Positions 8,173 through 16,476 of a DNA stretch of 64,000 nucleotides are shown here, piece after piece. Made by a program: the position numbers and the translations under genes. The notes beneath the pieces are model-generated. The model did no database searches, was not told the origin of the DNA, and was given only the letters and a program-made list of their open reading frames with translations. The DNA comes from DASRSS01 sp963799045 (GTDB lineage Bacteria; Actinomycetota; Actinomycetes; Mycobacteriales; Jatrophihabitantaceae): contig CAWCVN010000001.1 in assembly GCA_963799045.1 (NCBI GenBank), positions 620,001 to 684,000 of the forward strand. Direction: 5' to 3'. Each line of letters starts with the position of its first letter. Position 1 is the first letter of the stretch.

Positions 8173-8811
8173 TTACGAGGTCCAGGAGTCGGTCGCAGGG
8201 CTGGTCGTCACGGTGACCGCGCCGGCCGTTGCGGACACACCGGTGAACGAGGGCATCGAGAAGTAGCTGCCCGCGCACGCCAACGGTGCGCTGGTCCCCA
8301 TGCTCGCATCGTTGGTGAACGTCACCACCAACGTGGTGCTGGCGCCGACGGAAAGAGCCGTGCTCAGCGCGTGGCTGGAGCCTGACGAGCCGGTGGCGAA
8401 GTTCCACGACACCGTGCTGCCGGTCGCGTCGCATCCGGCGACCGGTGCGCTCAGCGCCGCGTCGCTGTATCCGGCCGCGTAGGTGGTGTTCGCCGGCAGC
8501 TGCACAGCGGTGATCGTGACGGGGAAGCCGTTCGGGTTGTCAATGGTCGCCACGACATCACCCGTGCCGCCCGGATACAGCAGGTTGCTCGGGCTCTGCG
8601 AGGAGGTGGCGGTGATCGTGAGGTTGGTGATCGTGCCGGCTTGGGCCTGGGCGCTCGAGCCGGCATTCAACCCGACGACCCAGTTGCTGGCGGCGAAGGC
8701 GACACTGCCGCTGATCACTGCGCCGACGATGGCCCCGATGACGCGCGCACGACGCGACCAGCGAGAGCGCCGGGCGCGGTGGCGCCCGCGATGTCGACCC
8801 GTCTGTGCCAT
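8173..8811 (-). CDS. Exported hypothetical protein, partner of the fibronectin-III-like protein
   Basis: A 212-residue protein with a strongly basic N-terminus (about 25 residues rich in Arg) and one hydrophobic helix (VIGAIVGAVISGSVAFA), then a Ser/Thr/Ala-rich mature domain beginning ASNWVVGLNAG. The mature part looks all-beta, with two cysteines (GCDATG and LACAGS). The ATG at 8811 is preceded by GGAGCAGGTC on the coding strand. The shared NWVVG opening and 17-bp spacing to the next gene suggest a pair of related surface or pilus-like subunits. I do not recognise a named family. Confidence 0.65.
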   Translation of the reverse strand: MAQTGRHRGRHRARRSRWSRRARVIGAIVGAVISGSVAFAASNWVVGLNAGSSAQAQAGTITNLTITATSSQSPSNLLYPGGTGDVVATIDNPNGFPVTITAVQLPANTTYAAGYSDAALSAPVAGCDATGSTVSWNFATGSSGSSHALSTALSVGASTTLVVTFTNDASMGTSAPLACAGSYFSMPSFTGVSATAGAVTVTTSPATDSWTS

Positions 8812-8841
8812 GACCTGCTCCAATACGTGAGTAGGTAAACC

Positions 8842-8866
8842 CCGCCAATCGTCGGCACCGCCAATC
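8842..8866. repeat. Direct repeat upstream of the exported-protein operon
   Basis: CCGCCAATC occurs at 8842-8850 and again at 8858-8866, a 16-bp period, about 30-55 bp upstream of the start of the exported-protein pair. It could be a regulator site. The surrounding 8812-8988 is noticeably more AT-rich than its flanks and holds the promoter of this operon; I could not fix -35/-10 boxes. Confidence 0.3.
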
Positions 8867-8988
8867 ATTTGAATGTGCGGCACGAAAACCGACACGAATT
8901 GGCAATTGGTTGGCGCCCGTATGGGTGATTTCGAACCGTTCGCCGGGCGAATTCGTGCCAGTGGCGGCAGCGCCCCGCTACGCGGCCG

Positions 8989-10887
8989 TCAGGGCCGCAA
9001 CAGCGTCTGCAGCTGCGTTCGCCGGGGGATCGCGCCGACCTCCCGAACCGCCCGAGCCAGGCCCGGTCCAGCTGCATGCACCACGGACAGATGCCGCTGC
9101 GCGCGGGTCAACGCCGTGTACACCAGTGGACGCGAAAGCATCCCGACCGCCTCCGGCGCAAGCACGACCACCACCGCGGGGAACTCCGACCCCTGCGCCC
9201 GGTGCACCGTAATGGCCCAGCCATGGGTCAGGTCCGCCAGCGCCTTGCCCTTCACCTCAGCGGGCCCGGAGGGGAATTCGACGGTGACCGTACCGTCCCG
9301 CTCGACCTCGGCGATCACACCGACCTCGCCGTTGGCGTATCCGAACGGCTCGGCCTCGAGGTGATTGGCGGTGGCCACCACGCGATCGCCCGGGTCGAAA
9401 CGGCCCTTCCCCTGGCCGGGATTCAAGGCCGCCTTGAGCGCGGCGTTGAGGGCAGCCGTTCCGGCGCCGCCCCGGTGCACGGGGGTGACCACCTGCACCT
9501 GGTCGGCCGGGATGCCCAGCGCCCGCGGGATCGAGTCGGTGACCAGCTGCACGACGCGATGGGCCGCCTGCGCCGAACCTCGGGCGGGCACGATCACGAC
9601 CTCGCGGGTGGGGTCGTCCACGGGGGGTAGCTCGCCCTCGCGCACCGCACGTGCGAGACGAGCGATCGTTCCGCCCTCGTCCTGGCGATACAGCGTCGCC
9701 AGCTCGGTGACCGGCACGGCGCCGGAGTCGATGAGGTCGCCCAGCACCCGACCGGGACCGATCGAGGGCAGCTGCGCCGCGTCGCCCACGAACAGCACGT
9801 GGCTGCCGTCCGCGCAGGCGGACAGCAGCGCGTCGGCGAGCTCGACGTCGAGCATCGACGCCTCGTCGACGACGATCACGTCCTCGTCCAGCGGCCATTC
9901 CTCCCCGCGGGCGAATCCGCTGCCCTCGAAGCGGACCTTGTCGCCGGCGCCACCGGACTGGCGCGGCTGGGCCCCGAGGAGACGGTGCAGGGTCGAGGCC
10001 GGCGCGTCACACAACTCCTCCAGTCGCTTGGCCGCGCGGCCGGTCGGCGCGGCGAGGGCGACCGACTTGCCGGCCCGTTCGGCCATGGTCACCAGCGCGG
10101 CCACCGTGCGGCTCTTGCCGGTGCCGGGGCCGCCGGTCAACACGCTCACCCCGGACCGCAGCGCGGACTCCACCGCCTCCCGCTGCGCAGCGTCGAGCGA
10201 GTCCGGCGGGTCGCCGGAGAAGTCGAACGGCTCGGCGGAGGCCTGCAACCGCGCGACGGACTCGGCGACGGCGTCCTCGGCCTGGACGAGGCGGGCCAGG
10301 CCGTAGCGGAGCGGTTCACCGGCCACGGGCAGCACCACGCCGGCCTCCACGGCGGCCGCGATCGCCTCGGTGGGCTCGCCGACGCCGAACTCGCGCAGGC
10401 CCGCGCCGAGCAGGTCGCCGGGGCTGACGGTGTGGCCGTTGCGCCCGTGCCGCTCGAGGACGTGCCCGGCGAGCGCTCGGGCCCGGCGCGGGTCGTCGCG
10501 GCGCACCTGCGGATCGAGTTCGCGGGCCAGCCGGTCGGCGTCCGCCGGGAGCACGCCCCACGCCGCGAGGAGCCGCCAGGGGTCCTCGCGCAGCAGGCGC
10601 GCCGCGCCGGCGCCGAGGGTGTCGACCGCGCGCGCCGCCAGCCGGGCCTCCAGCCCGGCCGGCACCAGCAGGGAGACCACGTCGTACACCGGCCCGGCCG
10701 CGATGAACGCCGACAGCAGCCGACCTGCGCGGGTCGGCCCGACCTTGGGCAGCGCGGCGAGATTCGTCGCGCTCACGTCGTCGGGTCCCTCGATGCCCGC
10801 GTCAGGCAACGCGTCGATCAGGGCCGGGCCGAGCCCTGGCCACAGCCGGGCCTGGCAGAAGGCCGCGAACACCGGGTCGGTCATCAT
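8989..10887 (-). CDS. RecD2-like superfamily 1 DNA helicase
   Basis: A 632-residue 5'-3' SF1B helicase of the RecD family. The N-terminal 200 residues carry a helix-hairpin-helix-like stretch (LPKVGPTRAGRLL), the feature that separates stand-alone RecD2 from RecBCD RecD. The ATPase core has Walker A GGPGTGKS, motif II VVDEASML, a Q/LYRQ region and C-terminal TVHRAQGSEF plus YTALTRAQ. The start is the tandem ATG at 10887/10884, 19 bp after the aldo/keto reductase stop, so the two genes are probably cotranscribed. No recB or recC partner is nearby, which supports an independent role in DNA repair or stress tolerance. Confidence 0.85.
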   Translation of the reverse strand: MMTDPVFAAFCQARLWPGLGPALIDALPDAGIEGPDDVSATNLAALPKVGPTRAGRLLSAFIAAGPVYDVVSLLVPAGLEARLAARAVDTLGAGAARLLREDPWRLLAAWGVLPADADRLARELDPQVRRDDPRRARALAGHVLERHGRNGHTVSPGDLLGAGLREFGVGEPTEAIAAAVEAGVVLPVAGEPLRYGLARLVQAEDAVAESVARLQASAEPFDFSGDPPDSLDAAQREAVESALRSGVSVLTGGPGTGKSRTVAALVTMAERAGKSVALAAPTGRAAKRLEELCDAPASTLHRLLGAQPRQSGGAGDKVRFEGSGFARGEEWPLDEDVIVVDEASMLDVELADALLSACADGSHVLFVGDAAQLPSIGPGRVLGDLIDSGAVPVTELATLYRQDEGGTIARLARAVREGELPPVDDPTREVVIVPARGSAQAAHRVVQLVTDSIPRALGIPADQVQVVTPVHRGGAGTAALNAALKAALNPGQGKGRFDPGDRVVATANHLEAEPFGYANGEVGVIAEVERDGTVTVEFPSGPAEVKGKALADLTHGWAITVHRAQGSEFPAVVVVLAPEAVGMLSRPLVYTALTRAQRHLSVVHAAGPGLARAVREVGAIPRRTQLQTLLRP

Positions 10888-10906
10888 CGCCACTCGCGCG
10901 GGTGCC

Positions 10907-11875
10907 TCAGCCGAGATCCTCCGGGTAGCCGCGCACGGGCGCCGACACGTCGTCGAGCGCCGCACGGATCTCCTCCGGCAGGGTGAGCGCCTCACAGGCG
11001 AGCGCCGAAGTCAGCTGCCCGAGCGTGCGGGCGCCGAGGATCGGCGCCGTGACGCCGGGACGGTCGCGCAGCCACGCCAGCGACACCGCGACCGCGGACG
11101 TCGCCAGGCCGTCGGCAGCCGTCGCGACCGCCTCGACGATGCCGCCGGCGTGCGGCGGCTGGTCGATCGGCAGCCGCCGCCCGGCGGTGGATGCGCGGGA
11201 GTCCGCCGGCACGCCGGTGCGGTACTTGCCGGTCAGCACGCCACCAGCGAGCGGCGACCAGGGGAACACGCCGACCCCCAGGTCGAGGCAGGCCGGGATC
11301 ACCTCGCGTTCGACGCCACGGTCGATCAGCGAGTACCGCACCTGATTGGCGACGATCGGGGCGCGGCCGGGGATGGCCCGCTGCCAGGTCGCCGCCCGCC
11401 CGATACGCCAGCCGGAGTAGTTCGACACGCCGGCGTAGCGGGCCTTGCCCGAGCCGACGGCGGTGTCCATGGCGCCCAGCGTCTCCTCGAACGGCACGTC
11501 GTCGTCGATGGAGTGCACGTACCAGAGGTCGACATAGTCGGTGCCCAGCGCGCGCAACGAGTTGTCCAGCTGGCGCAGCAGCGCGCCGCGCGAGCAGTCG
11601 ACGACCCGCGCGTCCGGGGTGCGCGCGATGCCGGCTTTGGTGGCGATCGTCAGGTCGCTGCGCGGCACCACGTCGGCGATCAGGCCGCCGATGAGCCGCT
11701 CGGTCTCGCCGTAGCCGTAGGACGCCGCGGTGTCGATGAGCGTTCCGCCTGCGTCGTGGAAGGCGACGAGCTGGGCCGCGGCCTCGTCGGCGTCGGTCTC
11801 GACGCCCCAGGTCATCGTTCCCAGGCCGAAGTCACTGACCTTCAGCCCGCTGTCTCCCACCTTCCGCAGCTGCAC
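10907..11875 (-). CDS. Aldo/keto reductase
   Basis: A 322-residue NADPH-dependent TIM-barrel reductase. The catalytic tetrad regions are visible: Asp in LIDTAASYGYGE with its Tyr, Lys in TIATKAG, and His in YVDLWYVHSID. The C-terminal segment LGARTLGQL is the NADP-phosphate contact region. Substrate not predictable. It diverges from an LLM oxidoreductase across 62 bp and precedes the RecD2-like helicase. Confidence 0.9.
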   Translation of the reverse strand: MQLRKVGDSGLKVSDFGLGTMTWGVETDADEAAAQLVAFHDAGGTLIDTAASYGYGETERLIGGLIADVVPRSDLTIATKAGIARTPDARVVDCSRGALLRQLDNSLRALGTDYVDLWYVHSIDDDVPFEETLGAMDTAVGSGKARYAGVSNYSGWRIGRAATWQRAIPGRAPIVANQVRYSLIDRGVEREVIPACLDLGVGVFPWSPLAGGVLTGKYRTGVPADSRASTAGRRLPIDQPPHAGGIVEAVATAADGLATSAVAVSLAWLRDRPGVTAPILGARTLGQLTSALACEALTLPEEIRAALDDVSAPVRGYPEDLG

Positions 11876-11925
11876 GCGAGAAAACTACCGGCTCGGCGCA
11901 GCCGGGCGGGCGAGCGGGTGCTCGC

Positions 11926-11931
11926 TATGGT
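11926..11931 (+). promoter_or_regulatory. -10 box of a leaderless promoter
   Basis: TATGGT ends six bases before the GTG at 11938, and no Shine-Dalgarno sequence is present. This is the spacing expected for an actinobacterial leaderless transcript starting at the initiation codon. Confidence 0.45.
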
Positions 11932-11937
11932 GGCGCG

Positions 11938-12996
11938 GTGAGGCTCGCGCTCAACCTCGGCTACTCGGTCGCCGCCGGTGGCGGCGACCTTGCCGGGTCC
12001 CTGCGCCTTGTGCACGAGGCAGAACGGCTGGGCTTCGCCAGCGCCTGGGCCGCGGAGGCCTACGGGTCGGACGCCGTCACGATCTTGAGCTGGGTCGCCG
12101 CCCGCACCGAGCGGATAGGCCTCGGCAGCGGGGTGCTGCAGATCCCCGGCCGGACCCCGGCGATGACAGCGATGACCGCCGCGACCCTCGACGCCCTCTC
12201 CGGCGGCCGCTTCCTGCTGGGGCTGGGCGTCTCCGGACCGCAGGTGTCCGAGGGCTGGCACGGCGTGCGCTTCGAGCACCCGCTGGCGCGCACCCGGGAA
12301 TACGTGGAGATCGTCGAGCTGGCGCTGTCGCGCCGGCGCGTGCGCTACGACGGCGAGCACTTCCGGCTGCCGCTGCCGGAGGGCCCCGGCAAGGCGCTGC
12401 ACCTGATGATGCACCCGACCCGAGACCACATTCCGATCTACCTCGCCTCGATCGGGCCGAAGAATCTCCAGCTCACGGGGGAGATCGCCGACGGCTGGTT
12501 GGCCGTGTTCCTCAGCCCCGAGCACGCGGCCGAGCCCCTCTCGCAGATCTCGACCGGCCGGGCCAGGGCCGGCCGATCGCTCGACGGCTTCGACGTCGTC
12601 GCCTACGTCCCGGTGTCGACCGGCGAGGACGTCACGGCGTGCGCAGCGCGGGTGCGCCCGCACACCGCACTGTACATCGGCGGGATGGGCAGCCGGGAGC
12701 AGAACTTCTACAACGCCCTCGCCGTGCGCATGGGCTACGGCGCGGCGGCAGCGACCGTGCAAGACCGCTACCTTGCCCGCGACCACGCCGCCGCCGCGGC
12801 CGCCGTGCCGGAGGAGCTGGTCGACCAGACGGCGCTGCTCGGACCGGCACCACGCATCGCGGAGCGGATGGCCGCCTTCGCCGACGCCGGTGTGACCACT
12901 CTCGCGATCACGCCGTACGGGGACACGCACGACGAGCGGGTTCGTACTCTCGAGACCGCGGCCCACGCGCTGCAGCTGTCCGGGGTGCCGACGTGA
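11938..12996 (+). CDS. LLM class F420-dependent oxidoreductase
   Basis: A 352-residue luciferase-like monooxygenase-fold protein. It has the TIM-barrel start LALNLGYS, the segment GFASAWAAEAYGSDAVTILSW, and LDALSGGRFLLGLGVSGPQVSEGWHG, the standard LLM pattern in actinobacterial F420-binding members. It probably performs hydride transfer with F420; the substrate is unknown. The start is GTG with a -10-like box directly upstream. It is followed by uppP after 52 bp. Confidence 0.87.
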   Translation: MRLALNLGYSVAAGGGDLAGSLRLVHEAERLGFASAWAAEAYGSDAVTILSWVAARTERIGLGSGVLQIPGRTPAMTAMTAATLDALSGGRFLLGLGVSGPQVSEGWHGVRFEHPLARTREYVEIVELALSRRRVRYDGEHFRLPLPEGPGKALHLMMHPTRDHIPIYLASIGPKNLQLTGEIADGWLAVFLSPEHAAEPLSQISTGRARAGRSLDGFDVVAYVPVSTGEDVTACAARVRPHTALYIGGMGSREQNFYNALAVRMGYGAAAATVQDRYLARDHAAAAAAVPEELVDQTALLGPAPRIAERMAAFADAGVTTLAITPYGDTHDERVRTLETAAHALQLSGVPT

Positions 12997-13048
12997 CCTG
13001 CGGTTACCTGCTGCGGACGAGCGCACCGACGGCCGCGGAAGGTAGATC

Positions 13049-13900
13049 ATGACTTTGCTGCAGGCACTGGTGCTCGGCCTGGTGCAGGGGCTGACCGAAT
13101 TTCTCCCCATCTCGTCCACCGCCCACCTGCGCATCGTGCCGGCCCTGTTCGGCTGGCACTTCTACGGTGGCTCGACCAACGACCCCGGCGCGCCGTTCAC
13201 GGCCGTGGTCCAGCTGGGCACCGCGGCTGCGATCGTCGTGTACTTCTGGCGCGAGTTGCTCCACGTCACGGTCGCGTGGTTCCGAGGCCTCTACGACCGA
13301 TCCAGCCGCGGCTCGCTCGAGTACCGCATGGGCTGGTATCTGATCCTGGCGACGATCCCCGTCGGCGTGTTCGGGTTGGTGTTCAGCAACCAGATCGAGA
13401 CCGGTGCCCGCAATCTCTGGCTGATCGCCGCGGCCCTGATTGTCCTTGCCGTCGCGTTGTGGGTGGCCGAGATCGTCGGCAGCCGCCGGCGCGACGAGGA
13501 GCAGATCAACACGACGGACGCAATCGTCGTGGGTGCGGCGCAGGCGCTGTCGTTGATCCCCGGTTCGTCCCGCTCCGGGACGACGATCACCGCCGGCATG
13601 TTCCGGGGCCTGAGCCGCGAGGCAGCCGCCCGGTTCTCGTTCCTGTTGTCCATCCCTGCGGTCGTGGCCTCGGGCGTCTACGAGGCGGTCCGGATTCCCG
13701 CCAAGCACGAGGCCGGTCCCGGTGCCGGGCTCGTCGGCGTCGCCGTGGTCGTCGCGTTCGTCGTCGGCTTGGCCTCGATCCACTGGCTGATGCGCTGGCT
13801 GGTCGGGCACACCACGTATGTGTTCATCTACTACCGCATGGCGCTGGGAGTCCTGCTGGTGATCCTGCTCAGCACCGGCGTTCTGGAGGCGACCAAGTAG
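13049..13900 (+). CDS. uppP: Undecaprenyl-diphosphate phosphatase
   Basis: A 283-residue integral membrane enzyme (BacA/UppP) that dephosphorylates undecaprenyl diphosphate to recycle the lipid carrier for peptidoglycan. Both active-site motifs are present: GLTEFLPISSTAH near residues 11-23 and SLIPGSSRSGTTI near residues 168-180, with about eight membrane helices. The ATG has GGAAGG nine bases upstream. It begins a conserved actinobacterial cluster continuing with a histidine phosphatase, DUF3090, an SCO1664-type protein and mshC, the same neighbours as in mycobacteria. Confidence 0.96.
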   Translation: MTLLQALVLGLVQGLTEFLPISSTAHLRIVPALFGWHFYGGSTNDPGAPFTAVVQLGTAAAIVVYFWRELLHVTVAWFRGLYDRSSRGSLEYRMGWYLILATIPVGVFGLVFSNQIETGARNLWLIAAALIVLAVALWVAEIVGSRRRDEEQINTTDAIVVGAAQALSLIPGSSRSGTTITAGMFRGLSREAAARFSFLLSIPAVVASGVYEAVRIPAKHEAGPGAGLVGVAVVVAFVVGLASIHWLMRWLVGHTTYVFIYYRMALGVLLVILLSTGVLEATK

Positions 13901-13902
13901 CC

Positions 13903-14607
13903 ATGTCCACCCTGCTGTTGGCTCGGCACGGCCTGACCGAGAAGACCGGCCCGGTCCTCACCGGGCGGGCCGCCGGCGTCCATCTCGACGACCGCGGTCG
14001 CAAGCAGGCCACCGCCTTGGCCGAGCGGGTGGCCCGACTGCCGATCGCCGCAATCGTCACCAGCCCCCTGGAACGCTGCGTGGACACCGCCGAGTTCGTC
14101 CGCGACGCGCAGCGCGAGGCAGGCCGCGACCCGGAGTGGCACGTCGACGATCGGCTCATCGAGTGCGGGTACGGGAGCTGGACCGGCCGGCCGATCAAGG
14201 AGCTGACCCGCGACCCGCTGTGGAAGGTCGTGCAGGCGCAGCCGTCGGCGGTGCGCTTTCCCGAGGGCGAGGCACTGACCGAGGTGTCGGCGCGGGCGGT
14301 GGCTGCGGTGCGGGAATGGGACGCGCGGCTCGGCGACGACGCGCTCTGGGTGGCGTGCAGCCACGGTGACGTGATCAAGTCGATCATCGCCGACGCGCTC
14401 GGCCTGCACCTGGACCAGTTCCAGCGCATCGTCGTCGACCCCTGCTCGGTGTCAGTCATCCGCTATACAGCAGCCCGGCCCTACGTACTGCGGGCCAACG
14501 ACGTCGGCGGCGACCTGGCCCCGTTCGTGCCGCCGCGCAAACGGGGCCGCCGCCGCGCCGACGGCGGGGCGACGGTGGGTGGTGGCGCGGGCGGGGGGAG
14601 CGTCTGA
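13903..14607 (+). CDS. Histidine phosphatase family protein
   Basis: A 234-residue phosphoglycerate-mutase-like phosphatase. The catalytic RHG motif is LLLARHGLT at residues 3-11; the second histidine lies in WVACSHGDVIKS near residue 150. The family (MSMEG_4193/Rv2135c-like) accompanies uppP and mshC in many actinobacteria. The ATG follows the uppP stop after two bases, so the genes are coupled. The C-terminal 30 residues are basic and glycine-rich and probably unstructured. Substrate unknown. Confidence 0.9.
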   Translation: MSTLLLARHGLTEKTGPVLTGRAAGVHLDDRGRKQATALAERVARLPIAAIVTSPLERCVDTAEFVRDAQREAGRDPEWHVDDRLIECGYGSWTGRPIKELTRDPLWKVVQAQPSAVRFPEGEALTEVSARAVAAVREWDARLGDDALWVACSHGDVIKSIIADALGLHLDQFQRIVVDPCSVSVIRYTAARPYVLRANDVGGDLAPFVPPRKRGRRRADGGATVGGGAGGGSV

Positions 14608-14627
14608 CGTCTAGGATTCGAAGCACC

Positions 14628-15191
14628 ATGACCCGTCAGCTGTTTCACTTCGACCGGCCGCGGCGCTTCGTCGCTGGCACCGTCGGGTCACCAGGAGAGC
14701 GCACCTTCTTCCTGCAGGCCAGCGACGGAACCCGGGTCGTCTCGGTGGCGCTCGAGAAGCAGCAGGTCGTCGTGCTCGCGGACCGGCTCGAACAGCTGCT
14801 CGACGAGATCACCACCCGTACCGGTGTGGCGGTGGCCAGCGCAGAGCCGGACACCGATGCGCTCGAACTGCCCGTCGACGAGGAGTTCCGGGTCAGCGCA
14901 ATGGCCCTCGCCTGGGACGGCGACTCGGGAATGGTCGTCATCGAGGCGCAGAGCGCCGCCAACGATCCCGAGGTGGCCGAGCAGACGCTGCTCGAAGATG
15001 TCGAGGACGGCCCCGACGCGCTACGGGTGCGCATCGAGCCGCCGCACGCGCGCGCGTTCGTCGAGCGGGCCCGGCTCGTCGTCGCGGCCGGGCGGCAGAC
15101 CTGCCCGCTGTGCGGGCAACCGCTGGATCCGGCCGGGCACGTGTGCCCGCGCTACAACGGATATCACCGCCATGCCGAGATCAGTGACTGA
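14628..15191 (+). CDS. DUF3090 family protein
   Basis: A 187-residue conserved actinobacterial protein beginning MTRQLFHFDRPRRFVAGTVG and ending with a CPLCGQPLDPAGHVCPR zinc-ribbon-like element (C-x2-C ... C). Family DUF3090 is nearly always found between the histidine phosphatase and the SCO1664-type gene, as here. The ribbon suggests metal or nucleic-acid binding, but no activity has been established that I can name. Confidence 0.9.
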   Translation: MTRQLFHFDRPRRFVAGTVGSPGERTFFLQASDGTRVVSVALEKQQVVVLADRLEQLLDEITTRTGVAVASAEPDTDALELPVDEEFRVSAMALAWDGDSGMVVIEAQSAANDPEVAEQTLLEDVEDGPDALRVRIEPPHARAFVERARLVVAAGRQTCPLCGQPLDPAGHVCPRYNGYHRHAEISD

Positions 15192-15930
15192 CACCGGCCT
15201 GACGCCACCTGTCGCGCTACCCGACGACGTCGCGCTCGATCTGCTGCGCAACGGCACGCTGTCCGTCGAGGGCCGCCTGGTCGATGCGTCCAACGCGACC
15301 CTGTACTGCGCCGTCGCGACGAACGGGCTCACCGCGGCCTGCGTGTACAAGCCGGTCGCCGGGGAGCGCCCGCTCTGGGACTTCCCGGACGGCACGCTCG
15401 CCGAGCGGGAGGTTGCGGCCTACGAGGTGTCGGCTCGGACGGGCTGGCGGGTCGTGCCGCCTACCGTATTGCGCGACGGGCCGGCCGGGTGCGGGATGGT
15501 GCAACTGTGGATCGACGAGGACGAGAAGACCGACGTCGTCCGGCTCATCCGCCGGGGCGACAGCGCTGCGCTGCGGCGGATCGCGGTCCTCGACGCCGTG
15601 ATCAACAACGCCGACCGCAAGGGCGGGCACCTGGTTCCCGTGCCCGACGGGCACGTCTACGGAGTGGACCACGGCGTCAGCTTCCACGTCGAGGACAAGC
15701 TGCGGACCGTGCTGTGGCAGTGGGCCGGTGACCTGCTGCCCGACGACGTCGTCGACGTGCTCGTCGAGCTGCGGGCCGAGCTGGACCGCGACCTCGGCGA
15801 GACGCTGCGCGGGCTGCTGACGACCCGCGAGGTGCGGCGCACCATCCGCCGCGTCGATGACCTGCTGGCGCTCGGGCGCCACCCCGAGCCGAGTGGCGAC
15901 TGGCCGGCCGTGCCCTGGCCACCGATGTGA
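15172..15930 (+). CDS. SCO1664 family protein (kinase-like fold)
   Basis: A protein of about 252 residues of the SCO1664 family, distantly related to phosphatidylinositol 3/4-kinase-like folds. Visible are CVYKPVAGERPLWDFPDG, the lysine-containing nucleotide-site strand, NNADRKGGHL as catalytic-loop-like segment and YGVDHGVSFH as metal-binding-like segment. The ATG at 15172 overlaps the end of DUF3090; an in-frame GTG at 15184 is the alternative. Its constant position beside mshC and the phosphatase suggests a shared housekeeping role that is not known. Confidence 0.85.
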   Translation: MPRSVTDTGLTPPVALPDDVALDLLRNGTLSVEGRLVDASNATLYCAVATNGLTAACVYKPVAGERPLWDFPDGTLAEREVAAYEVSARTGWRVVPPTVLRDGPAGCGMVQLWIDEDEKTDVVRLIRRGDSAALRRIAVLDAVINNADRKGGHLVPVPDGHVYGVDHGVSFHVEDKLRTVLWQWAGDLLPDDVVDVLVELRAELDRDLGETLRGLLTTREVRRTIRRVDDLLALGRHPEPSGDWPAVPWPPM

Positions 15931-15960
15931 CGCTGCCCGGCGCCGGGTCCTGTCCCGGGG

Positions 15961-16401
15961 CTAGCTCGCAGCGGTGGCCAACTCGTCCAGCCGATCCAGC
16001 GTCGCCAGGATCCCCTTGCGGTTGCGCGCAGGGAATCCGGTCAGCCGCAGCAGCAGGCGGTTCTTCGCCGGCCTGGCGTCCCACTGCTCGGTGACCTTCG
16101 TGCCGCCGTCCACCGGCTCGAACAGATACCGCCACACGTGGCCGTTGAAGTGCCGCCACGCGATCGTGCGCGGCTCGTCGAACTCCACGACGGTGTTCAC
16201 GATCTGGTACGGGGCGCCCAGCTTCATGTCCATACCGAACTTTGCGCCGGCCGACAACCGCTCGGGCGCGCCGGCCCGGCGCGCCCGGACGCTGCCCGAA
16301 CCGTCCATCACCGGGTGCATGGCCGGGTCGGCCACGATGTCGAACAGCCGCTGCGGTTCGGCGGCGATGACCCTGCTCTCGGAGACCAGATACTGACTCA
16401 C
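15961..16401 (-). CDS. SRPBCC family protein
   Basis: A 146-residue START/Bet v1-like protein (polyketide cyclase/dehydrase group) with a hydrophobic ligand cavity. The opening VSESRVIAAEPQRLFDIVADP and the core WRYLFEPVDGGTKVTEQWD fit the family. The GTG at 16401 gives the family length. It lies on the opposite strand between the SCO1664 and mshC genes, interrupting the conserved block, and diverges from mshC across 75 bp. Ligand unknown. Confidence 0.8.
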   Translation of the reverse strand: MSQYLVSESRVIAAEPQRLFDIVADPAMHPVMDGSGSVRARRAGAPERLSAGAKFGMDMKLGAPYQIVNTVVEFDEPRTIAWRHFNGHVWRYLFEPVDGGTKVTEQWDARPAKNRLLLRLTGFPARNRKGILATLDRLDELATAAS

Positions 16402-16476
16402 GTCCGTCCTCGCTTCGCTGCACGCCCGCAGAGGGCTCCGGCTCGTGCTGACGAGTGTGCCCGATACCGTGAGGCC

